Origin: Pseudonocardiales bacterium
Lineage (GTDB): Bacteria > Actinomycetota > Actinomycetes > Mycobacteriales > Jatrophihabitantaceae
Direction of reading: 5' to 3'
NCBI GenBank assembly: GCA_030840445.1
Contig: JAVEEN010000191.1
Span: 1 to 39,503 of the forward strand
DNA: 39,503 bases
Shown: positions 7,921 to 15,084 of the stretch, in pieces
How the letters are laid out: the number at the start of each line of letters is the position of its first letter
Position numbering within the stretch: position 1 is the stretch's first letter
Made by a program: the position numbers and the translations under genes
Notes under the pieces: generated by a model
What the model saw: only the letters and a program-made list of their open reading frames with translations
Told to the model about the DNA's origin: nothing
The model's database searches: none

Positions 7921-9471
7921 TCAGGACAGGAGGTCATAGCTATCGGCGAGTTCCTTCCAGCGATGGGCGAAGGCCTCTTCGGAGAATTGACGGACACGTT
8001 GCTGAGCCGAGTCGGACATTCGCGCTCGAAGGTCGGGATCGTGGGCGACCTGCACCGTCCTGATCCGCAATTCACTCTCATCCGACCACCGGAAACCGTC
8101 GACACCCTGGCGCACGATCTCACGCTGCCCCGCCCGGTCGATGACGACCGGTACGCACCCACCGGCCATCGCCTCCGCCGTCGTCATGCCGAAATGTTCA
8201 TTCGTCCATGGCCGCTTCTCGGTGTCTTCCTTGAAGCCGGTCGCCGACCAGAAGATGGCGGAGGAGGACATCAGGCTCTCGACCAGCGACCGTGGCGCGT
8301 TGGGATGGATGTCCACCGGAAGCCCGGCCGCGGCAGCCCGGACCTTGTCCAGGTATGGACGCTGAGTGTCCTCGCAACCGCCCACCACGGCGAGCCGCCA
8401 GCCGTCGATCTGACCGGAGCGGACCAGGCGGCCGAACATCTCGACCATCTCCAGCTGGCGCTTGGAATGCCCGTACCCAGGTGCGAAGAAACGCCCTACG
8501 CTCAGGATTCGCTGCTCCCGGGTGGGGGAGGCCACGATCCGCTCGACCTCGATCGGCGGGAACAGGACCTCCGATTCGACGCCCCACAGGCGGCGGATCC
8601 AGTCCTGGGTATATGCCGAATTGGCCAGCACGACGTCATAGCTGTCGAGGAAGCTGAAGTCCTTCGGATTGCGGCGCAGCCACGGGAACCGGTTGCCGAC
8701 GCGTTCGCCTGCGGTCAAGCCGCTCCCGACATGGGTCAATCGGCTCATGGCGATTCCGAGTTGGCGCTGGTCGAACACCCCTGGGCTGAAGGTGGCCGAC
8801 CGCATCCGGACGTGCCGGTGATTCTCCGAACCGGGCACCGAGATCTCGATCGGCCGGAATTGGCTGCCGACGGTCAATTCGGTCAGGCACCGGCCGTCTT
8901 CCGTCTCCACAGTCAGGTGCACCGCCTCCGAGGCGCCAGGCCGGCCGAGGTCGGCCCGGATGACGCGGGTCGGACCGGGATCGAATACCAACCGGCCGTC
9001 ACCGTTGCTCCAGGCCCACTGCCGGCGTCGGCCTCCTTCGGGCGGGTACCAGCCGGAGCCGTAGCGGAACCCGTGCGTGGCATCAGATTGCTGGACATGC
9101 TTACCCAGCAGCCGAATCGCCGTCCGGTGCGGTGCCGGCAGGTCGTGATCGTGCGGCGTCGGGAAGAAGCACAGGTAAGCACTGTGCCGGGACTGAGCCT
9201 TTACTCGTGACATGTAGGTCGCATTGACGAACAGGTCGTATTCCGACGACAATTCCGACACCGCGTCCTCGCCGAGGTCGGGCGTGACCCGAAGCGTCGT
9301 CCGGCTGAGATCGAGGCCGAGCCGGCCGGCCAGTTCTACCAGTGAAACCTCATGGTGACCGAGCAGTTCGACCTCGGCCTCGGACTGCGAGAGGATCTCG
9401 GCGATCATCGCCGAATGTCGCTCACCGCCGCCCATCGAGTGCCAGAACCGGTCATAGATTGCGGCTTTCAT
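7921..9471 (-). CDS. GT-B glycosyltransferase (GT4-like) with inserted beta-rich domain
   Basis: The 516-residue protein starts as a GT4 enzyme (KAAIYDRFWHSMGGGERHS, with a glycine-rich acceptor loop) and ends with the GT4 donor half (ILSVGRFFAPGYGHSKRQLEMVE, then EHFGMTTAEAMAGGCVPVV). Between them, at about residues 128-250, is an extra segment with Trp/Gly-rich alternating hydrophobic sequence (GWYPPEGGRRRQWAW...), which looks like a beta-sandwich. This makes the protein about 120 residues longer than an ordinary GT4. ATG 9471 overlaps the upstream stop as ATGA, so it is preferred over ATG 9486. The neighbouring GT2 gene has a similar-looking insertion. The sugar donor is unknown. Confidence 0.82.
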   Translation of the reverse strand: MKAAIYDRFWHSMGGGERHSAMIAEILSQSEAEVELLGHHEVSLVELAGRLGLDLSRTTLRVTPDLGEDAVSELSSEYDLFVNATYMSRVKAQSRHSAYLCFFPTPHDHDLPAPHRTAIRLLGKHVQQSDATHGFRYGSGWYPPEGGRRRQWAWSNGDGRLVFDPGPTRVIRADLGRPGASEAVHLTVETEDGRCLTELTVGSQFRPIEISVPGSENHRHVRMRSATFSPGVFDQRQLGIAMSRLTHVGSGLTAGERVGNRFPWLRRNPKDFSFLDSYDVVLANSAYTQDWIRRLWGVESEVLFPPIEVERIVASPTREQRILSVGRFFAPGYGHSKRQLEMVEMFGRLVRSGQIDGWRLAVVGGCEDTQRPYLDKVRAAAAGLPVDIHPNAPRSLVESLMSSSAIFWSATGFKEDTEKRPWTNEHFGMTTAEAMAGGCVPVVIDRAGQREIVRQGVDGFRWSDESELRIRTVQVAHDPDLRARMSDSAQQRVRQFSEEAFAHRWKELADSYDLLS

Positions 9472-10859
9472 CGCGGTACCAACCATTGCTGAAGATCGCC
9501 TTTGCGAACATGTGCCTTTCGCGCAAGGCTAATGCGGTGCCGCAGAGCGGCAGGCAAGTGGGTGCTGTAGGAGCCGAGAACGCGCCATCTCAGCAGCAGG
9601 GCGCGCAGCCCTGGCCGGCGTCGTCGAACCAGGAGTTGCCGGGCCGCTACCGCACTGAGGACCAGGGACTCGCGCAGATATCCACCCACCGCCGCCCGGG
9701 CCAGATCGGCGGTGGCGTTCTTGGTCAGCATCAACATCCGGTTGCGCTCGACATGGAACACCCAGCGTGGCGACCACTCTTTGCTGCTGGCTGCGTGGAT
9801 GTGCCGCAGCACGGCGGAGGGCTCGTAGCGAATGTGCCAGCCGGCCGAGCGCCACCGCCACGACAGGTCGGTGTCCTCGTAGTACATGAAGAATGCGTCA
9901 TCGAACCAACCGATCTCGTGGCCGATCGCGGCGCGCATGGCCATCCCGTTGCCGCAGGCGGTGAAGACTTCGGCTGGTTCGTCGTACTGGCCACGGTCGA
10001 CCTGCTGAAACCCCCGGTCACCGCCGGAACCCTCCGCGAAGACCTGGCCTCCGGCGTTGTTGATCACGTCGAAGACGGGGGTACCAGCCTCGATGTCCAC
10101 CGATAGGGTGCTCGGTTCGCTGGTCACCTGCACGGCAACCGGCCGGCCGTTGACGATGAGCGTGAGCTGCTTGGCGCGCTCGCCCGCGACCGACATGGTC
10201 ATCCGAACGGGGCGTTCGACGGACTTCGATCCAGCCGCGTCGCCGGGCAGCGGCACCAGAAAAGTCCCGGCAGGTCGCGACCAACGGAACCGGCCGGAAC
10301 CGGAGCCCTCCGGACCGTAGACCGCCTGCTCCCACAGGATCTTGTCACTGACCTCGACGCCGTCCACCTCGACGCCGTGGATCCGGACTCCGAGGTCGCG
10401 GGTGTCCGAGCTGTTCGGTTGGAAACCTTCGGTGTTCAAGGCCACCTCGGCGAATTTCGGCAGGAAGAGCACCTTGCCGGTCACGATGCCGATATCGACG
10501 TTGCCGGGCGCGCTGAACACGGCCAGCAGGTTCGCCAGCCATCCCGGCTCCGGAACCGCGTCATTGTTGAGCAGCACCGCGTACGGCGTTCGGACCTCCC
10601 GCAGCGCGACATTGTTACCGCCGGCGAAGCCGAGGTTGTCGGCGTTGGCCATGACCCGAACCCAGGGATAGTCCCGGGCGAGCAGTTCCAGCGATCCGTC
10701 GGCGGATGCGTTGTCGACCACTACCGTGTCGAAGCTCAGCTCATCCGTGCGGTCAGCGGACGTCAGGACCTGGCGTGCCAGCCCGTCCAGGCAGGCTGGC
10801 AACAGGTGCGCCCCGTTGTAGTTCACGATGATCACGGTGGCCATTGCGGTGCTGGACAC
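9468..10859 (-). CDS. Family 2 glycosyltransferase with inserted beta-rich domain
   Basis: This is a GT-A inverting enzyme of the rhamnosyltransferase type. It has ATVIIVNYNGAHLLPACLDGL at the start, VVVDNASADGS (47-57), NLGFAGGNN (75-83) and the metal-site region LLNNDAVPEPGW (96-107). The catalytic-base region is FFMYYEDTDLSWRWRSAG (323-340). An ordinary relative, such as the gene at 13867-14907, runs from NNDA straight to a NNAG...DEPAEVF segment. Here about 115 residues (about 151-264) are inserted, with the motif YGPEGSGSGRFRWSRPAG and beta-like alternation. The GTG start lies 2 bp after the upstream TAA. Probably a sugar transferase of the exported polymer; the insertion may bind glycan. 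Confidence 0.85.
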   Translation of the reverse strand: MSSTAMATVIIVNYNGAHLLPACLDGLARQVLTSADRTDELSFDTVVVDNASADGSLELLARDYPWVRVMANADNLGFAGGNNVALREVRTPYAVLLNNDAVPEPGWLANLLAVFSAPGNVDIGIVTGKVLFLPKFAEVALNTEGFQPNSSDTRDLGVRIHGVEVDGVEVSDKILWEQAVYGPEGSGSGRFRWSRPAGTFLVPLPGDAAGSKSVERPVRMTMSVAGERAKQLTLIVNGRPVAVQVTSEPSTLSVDIEAGTPVFDVINNAGGQVFAEGSGGDRGFQQVDRGQYDEPAEVFTACGNGMAMRAAIGHEIGWFDDAFFMYYEDTDLSWRWRSAGWHIRYEPSAVLRHIHAASSKEWSPRWVFHVERNRMLMLTKNATADLARAAVGGYLRESLVLSAVAARQLLVRRRRPGLRALLLRWRVLGSYSTHLPAALRHRISLARKAHVRKGDLQQWLVPR

Positions 10860-10861
10860 AG

Positions 10862-11749
10862 TTACGCTTCCGGACTTCTCGATGGGGCCCCAGGCACGGG
10901 ACGTCGCGCGACGACATAGGTTTCATTCGGTGGATAAAGCTCTTCCAGCAGCCGTTGATAGGCCGTTTGCTGGCTCACCAGTTGGTGTTGTACGACCTGC
11001 AGCCTGTCATCGAGTACGCCGATGAGGTGAACCAGCCGCTGCACCGTGTCGGTCAGGACCGTCCGGGGGTCCTCGTGCGGCTGGCGGAAGCGTCGCTGCT
11101 CCTGCTCGGCCGCCACCTGCATCCCGGCGAGCACCTGGTTCAGATCCTGTTTGAGGTCTGCGAACGACTCAGTTGGCGAGTTGTGTAGCTGGGCCGGCGC
11201 GCCCGGGTGGTTCAGCGGATTACCGCCGGTGTCGGTGACCTCGAGGCCGGCCTGACGGGCGAAGAATTCCAGCGCTACCGGGTCGTAGAACCGCACGTGC
11301 GTCGGATCTCGCCAGAAGTCATGACCCAGCACCGACAGGCACGCGGCGTTCGGCACGGCGGCCACGAATACGCCGCCGGGCCGGAGCACCCTTGCCGCCT
11401 CCAGGTAGACGCCCGACGCGACTTCCGAGGGCAGGTGTTCGATGAAATGCGCGGCGAACAGCCCACCGAGTGAAGCGTCCTGCACCGATTTCAGGTAGGC
11501 CAGGGCGTCGTCGAGGACGACCTCGTGACCGCGCTCCGCGGCTTGTTCGACCATTCCCGGGTCGAGGTCGACACCGCGCGCCGAGATGCCGGCGGAGTCC
11601 AGCAGATCCAGAAATACCCCTGGACCACAGGCCAGTTCCAGTACCGGGCCTTCGGTGAAGTATCCCACGTAGTTGCTCAGCACCTTGTGGGCGTTGGCGT
11701 AGTCGAATTCCCGGAAGGCGTAGTACTGGCTTTCGGTTCGATCACTCAT
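10862..11749 (-). CDS. SAM-dependent methyltransferase with C-terminal coiled coil
   Basis: The 295-residue protein has a class I methyltransferase domain (about 1-180) with VLELACGPGVFLDLL (36-50, SAM loop), GVDLDP (59-64) and HFIEHLP (101-107). A long helical tail follows (about 196-272) with leucine/valine heptads (for example VLTDTVQRLVHLIGVLDDRL), indicating a coiled coil. Its ATG overlaps the wzt stop as ATGA. In ABC-exporter O-antigen systems, WbdD-type proteins join a terminating methyltransferase (plus kinase) to a coiled coil that measures chain length. This protein has a methyltransferase and a coiled coil but no kinase. A role in capping the polymer is inferred from that likeness and from the coupling to wzt. 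Confidence 0.8.
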   Translation of the reverse strand: MSDRTESQYYAFREFDYANAHKVLSNYVGYFTEGPVLELACGPGVFLDLLDSAGISARGVDLDPGMVEQAAERGHEVVLDDALAYLKSVQDASLGGLFAAHFIEHLPSEVASGVYLEAARVLRPGGVFVAAVPNAACLSVLGHDFWRDPTHVRFYDPVALEFFARQAGLEVTDTGGNPLNHPGAPAQLHNSPTESFADLKQDLNQVLAGMQVAAEQEQRRFRQPHEDPRTVLTDTVQRLVHLIGVLDDRLQVVQHQLVSQQTAYQRLLEELYPPNETYVVARRPVPGAPSRSPEA

Positions 11750-12933
11750 CCGGTGGCCACCTGCGTGGTGCCGACCTGGTAGTCGACGCCGATGATGCCC
11801 AGCTGGTGTTCGGACTCGATCCCGAACGCGTGCTGAGTCCGGTGATAGGTGATTAGCTCTTCGTCCTCGGTGAAAAGCTGGATGATCAAGACGAACCGGC
11901 CCTTGACCGGTGGGCTCTGCGGAACGAAGAAGTCGAATTCCCAGGTCCCCGGACCGTCCGGCAGATCGTCATCAGTGGCGGTCATGGTCCAGATCGGGAT
12001 GTCACCGACCCCGAGCACCACCGCGCGGACCGTGTGCAGTGCTTTGACACTGTTGGCCCCCAAGGTCATTTCCACCTTGGCCGCAAAGGCCGAGCCTGCG
12101 GGAAATATCGACACCCCTGGTCCGTCGGGACGATCGCTGAACACCACCGGGCCGAAGGTGATCTCACCTTCCGGCCCCTCGTCCGGAATGGAATCCGGAC
12201 GATCAGTGCCCAACAGTTTCTGCAATTCGGCCACCGCGAAGTACGGGTCGCCGTCGAAGCGAACCTGTCCGTGGTCGAGCAGGATGGCGCGGGTACACAC
12301 CTTCTCGATCAGCTCCGGGGAGTGACTGACGAACAGAATGGTCTTTCCGGCCTGCTGGAACTCGGCGATCTTGTTCAGGCACTTGCGCTGGAAGTGTTCA
12401 TCGCCCACCGCCAGGACTTCGTCCACCAGCAGGATGTCCGGATCGACATGCACCGCGACCGCGAAACCGAGCCGGACGTACATGCCGGAGGAATAATGCT
12501 TGACCGGATTGTCGATGAACTCGGCCAGTTCGGCGAACTCGACGATGGAGTCGTACAGCTTGTCCGTCTCGCGCCGGGTCAAGCCGAGCAGGGAGGCATT
12601 GAGATAGATGTTCTCGCGGCCCGAGAGCTCACCGTTGAATCCGGCACCCAGCTCCAACAGCGAGGCGATCCGGCCCCGAGCCTCGACAGCTCCCTCGGTC
12701 GGTCGGAGGATTCCGGCCAGCACCTTGAGCAGGGTGGACTTACCAGATCCGTTCGCGCCGATCAGGCCCACGCTCTGCCCGTGCGCGATCTCCAGTGACA
12801 CATCGCGCAGCGCATAGAAGTCCACGCTCGCGGCCTTGCGCCGGACCAGGCGCTCCTTGATGCTGGTGGCCCGTTCGGTGTGACTTGCGAATCTCTTGCT
12901 CACCTCGTGCGCGGTGATGGCGGCATCGGTCAC
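11746..12933 (-). CDS. wzt: Polysaccharide ABC exporter ATP-binding protein (Wzt-like) with C-terminal extension
   Basis: This is the ATPase of a polysaccharide exporter. The nucleotide-binding domain (about 1-240) has Walker A GANGSGKST (59-67), the signature YSSGM (147-151), Walker B DILLVDE (166-172) and the switch histidine H204. LGAGFNGELSGRENIYLNA is typical of the Wzt/TagH group. Residues about 255-395 form a further beta-rich domain like the Wzt C-terminal domain, which in Gram-negative bacteria recognises the modified end of the polymer. Such an extension predicts that this exporter selects capped chains, which fits the coupled methyltransferase downstream. The GTG start is 2 bp after the wzm stop. 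Confidence 0.9.
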   Translation of the reverse strand: MTDAAITAHEVSKRFASHTERATSIKERLVRRKAASVDFYALRDVSLEIAHGQSVGLIGANGSGKSTLLKVLAGILRPTEGAVEARGRIASLLELGAGFNGELSGRENIYLNASLLGLTRRETDKLYDSIVEFAELAEFIDNPVKHYSSGMYVRLGFAVAVHVDPDILLVDEVLAVGDEHFQRKCLNKIAEFQQAGKTILFVSHSPELIEKVCTRAILLDHGQVRFDGDPYFAVAELQKLLGTDRPDSIPDEGPEGEITFGPVVFSDRPDGPGVSIFPAGSAFAAKVEMTLGANSVKALHTVRAVVLGVGDIPIWTMTATDDDLPDGPGTWEFDFFVPQSPPVKGRFVLIIQLFTEDEELITYHRTQHAFGIESEHQLGIIGVDYQVGTTQVATG

Positions 12934-12935
12934 GC

Positions 12936-13796
12936 CTAGAGCTCCTCAGCAAAGTCGGCGGACAGCCGCCGGTAGGTGCTGGTGCCCAGCCAGAGCAACA
13001 ACAACGAGATGACGGCGCCGACACCCAGGCGCTCGAAGTAGAAAAGGTAACCGGGATCGGCCAGTACGTGATCGCCGTTGGCCAGCACGACGTCCTTGGC
13101 GTAGAGGGCTCGCTGCATGGCGGTGGTGACTCCTGCCATCGGGTTCAGGTAGTAGGCGTTGGCCAGGCCGTGCCGGTTCAGTTCCTTGGTGACCTGGGCG
13201 ATCGAATACACGATCGGATTGACCCAGAAGCCGGCCATCAACACCACTTCGACGATGTGCTTGGTGTCGCGGTAGCGGACATTGAGCCCGGCCACCAGGT
13301 ACGCCAGGCCGACCGTGAAGAGCATCGCGACGGCCAGAGCCGGGATGAGCAGCAGCAGGCCCGGACCGAGCACGGAGGTGAACCCGGTGGCCAGCATGAC
13401 GACCAGCAGGACGAACAACTGCAGCACGAAGTGGACCAGGTTGAAGCCCACGGCGGTCATCGGCAGGATCCCCAGCGGGAACCGGACCTTCTTCACCAGG
13501 CCGGAGTTGCCGACAACGGATTCGGTGGCCGTGCTGACCGACCCGGAGAACATGTTCCAGACCAGCAGGCCGGACAGCAGGTAGAAGCCGAACTGCGGGA
13601 TACCGTTCTTCAGAACGACGCCGAAGACGAAGCTGTACACGACCAGTAACAGCAGCGGGTTGGCCAGGGACCACAAAAAGCCCAACACGCTGCCCTGGTA
13701 CTTGACCTTGAGGTCCTTGCGGATGAGGCCGACCAGCAGCTCCCGCCGTACCTGGCGCTGCGCGCGCGCTCGTTGGTCGATGCTCGTGGCACTCAC
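12936..13796 (-). CDS. wzm: Polysaccharide ABC exporter permease (Wzm-like)
   Basis: This is the membrane component paired with Wzt, exporting a polyprenyl-linked polysaccharide across the cytoplasmic membrane. The 286-residue protein has an N-terminal amphipathic region (LLVGLIRKDLKVKYQGSVLG) followed by about six membrane segments, including LLLLVVYSFVFGVVL and IVYSIAQVT near the fifth and sixth. This is the ABC-2 type permease layout of Wzm/TagG. Upstream in-frame codons exist to 13883, but GTG 13796 has AAGGAG 6 nt before it and gives the usual family start, so it was chosen. It is transcribed with the GT2 gene 70 bp upstream. Confidence 0.9.
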   Translation of the reverse strand: MSATSIDQRARAQRQVRRELLVGLIRKDLKVKYQGSVLGFLWSLANPLLLLVVYSFVFGVVLKNGIPQFGFYLLSGLLVWNMFSGSVSTATESVVGNSGLVKKVRFPLGILPMTAVGFNLVHFVLQLFVLLVVMLATGFTSVLGPGLLLLIPALAVAMLFTVGLAYLVAGLNVRYRDTKHIVEVVLMAGFWVNPIVYSIAQVTKELNRHGLANAYYLNPMAGVTTAMQRALYAKDVVLANGDHVLADPGYLFYFERLGVGAVISLLLLWLGTSTYRRLSADFAEEL

Positions 13797-13866
13797 CTGG
13801 GCTCCTTCGAGTGTCGTGGGCGGATCGGTGGTGGCTCGACCCACGGTCATGCGGCAGAACCGGCAG

Positions 13867-14907
13867 TCAGAATAACCCGCCACGGCGGGGAACCCACGCT
13901 GTCACGATGTCCTGCCGGCTCAACACAGCCGATCGAGAGACCGATTTACGCGCTTTCAGGGCCCACCCTATGTGTCCGAGCACACCGCCAATTGCCCTCA
14001 TCCGCACGCCGGTGCGAAATACCGCAACCTCCGGTATCGGCTGGCCCAGGCGCCGACGCACAGCAAGGGACAAGGTGGTCAGTCCGAAGCGGACGAGCTG
14101 AGCCCACGCGAAGCGCAGCGGCGCGCAGCGCAGCAACATCAACAACCGGTTCCGTTCGTTGTAGAAAGCGAACACTTCCGACATCCGGTCCGTCGACGCG
14201 GCGTGGCGGTGCAGCACGACCGCCTCGGGTTCGTAGCGAACCCGGTAACCGGCCAGCCGGAGCCGCCAGGCGAGATCGGTGTCTTCGTAATAGAGGAAGA
14301 ACTCGGCCGGCATGCCGCCGACCGAGCGAACGTGATCGGTTCGCAACACCGCGGCGCCGCCGGAGAAGCCGAAGACCTCAGCCGGCTCGTCGAACGGGGC
14401 GCCGTCCGGCTCGCCACCGCCTCGGTCGGTGCCGTACCCGTCCTCGGTAAGCCGGACCCCGGCGTTGTTGATGATCGGTGGCCCGTCGTCGGGATCGGTC
14501 CAGAGCAGCATCTTCGCCGTCACGGCGGCAGCGTCGCGGTGTTCAGCCAGCGCGGCCAGCGAGCGCTCCAACCACTCGGGCTCGGCTCGGGCGTCGTTGT
14601 TGAGCAGTGCCATGAACGGCGTGTGCACGAGCGGCAGCGCCGCGTGGATTGCGCCGGCGAACCCGGTGTTGTGCGGCAGCCGATGGACCCTGGCCTGCGG
14701 ATATCGCTGATCGAGCAGCTCGGCGGTGCCATCGGTCGAGGCGTTGTCCATCACCAGCACGTTCGGTGCCAGGGTCTGGGCGGCGAGCGAGTCGAGGCAG
14801 GCCGGGAGCAGATGGGCGCCCTGCCAGGTCACCACGACCACGGTGACATCGCGTCCGCTGCCGGCGGGGGTCGTGTCGCCGGTGGTGGGGCCGGCGGACT
14901 CGATCAC
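13867..14907 (-). CDS. Family 2 glycosyltransferase (rhamnosyltransferase-like)
   Basis: This 346-residue GT-A enzyme has VVVVTWQGAHLLPACLDSL (23-41), VMDNASTDGT, NTGFAGA and LLNNDARAEPEW at the metal site. FFLYYEDTDLAWRLRLAGY marks the catalytic-base region. It is a compact relative of the insertion-bearing GT2 at 9468-10859 and of the WbbL-like gene at 25150. It is the first gene of the minus-strand exporter operon. The GTG start has no Shine-Dalgarno sequence, but TACTGT lies 6 nt upstream, which suggests a leaderless mRNA. The sugar donor is unknown; dTDP-rhamnose is likely given rmlB/rmlD nearby. Confidence 0.87.
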   Translation of the reverse strand: MIESAGPTTGDTTPAGSGRDVTVVVVTWQGAHLLPACLDSLAAQTLAPNVLVMDNASTDGTAELLDQRYPQARVHRLPHNTGFAGAIHAALPLVHTPFMALLNNDARAEPEWLERSLAALAEHRDAAAVTAKMLLWTDPDDGPPIINNAGVRLTEDGYGTDRGGGEPDGAPFDEPAEVFGFSGGAAVLRTDHVRSVGGMPAEFFLYYEDTDLAWRLRLAGYRVRYEPEAVVLHRHAASTDRMSEVFAFYNERNRLLMLLRCAPLRFAWAQLVRFGLTTLSLAVRRRLGQPIPEVAVFRTGVRMRAIGGVLGHIGWALKARKSVSRSAVLSRQDIVTAWVPRRGGLF

Positions 14908-14913
14908 CAGGAG

Positions 14914-14919
14914 ACAGTA
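14914..14919 (-). promoter_or_regulatory. -10 element of the export operon (leaderless)
   Basis: On the minus strand TACTGT is followed by 6 nt and the GTG start at 14907. This is the probable promoter of the operon running to 5827. No convincing -35 box is seen. Confidence 0.4.
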
Positions 14920-15070
14920 ACCGCCGTCGGGAACCGCGTCGGGAGCGGCGTCGAGAGCCGCCGTCGGGAGCGGCGGAATCTGCGCGTTCGTGCGGTGCGA
15001 GCGGCTATTCGCCCATGATCAACAAGCAACAGCCGGCTCGGCCTTGGGCTCGCACCCGAAGGTGTACCGG

Positions 15071-15076
15071 TATCGT
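15071..15076 (+). promoter_or_regulatory. -10 element of the GT-C-like gene (leaderless)
   Basis: TATCGT is followed by 8 nt and the GTG at 15085. The 177-bp divergent region 14908-15084 holds this element and the one for the opposite operon; nothing else was recognised in it. Confidence 0.35.
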
Positions 15077-15084
15077 TGCCGGAT

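Noticed and set aside
6745-9210. An 821-codon open frame on the plus strand
   Set aside because: It lies opposite three well-supported minus-strand genes, has no recognisable domain and shows the Arg/His/Gln/Asp-rich composition of an antisense frame in high-GC DNA.
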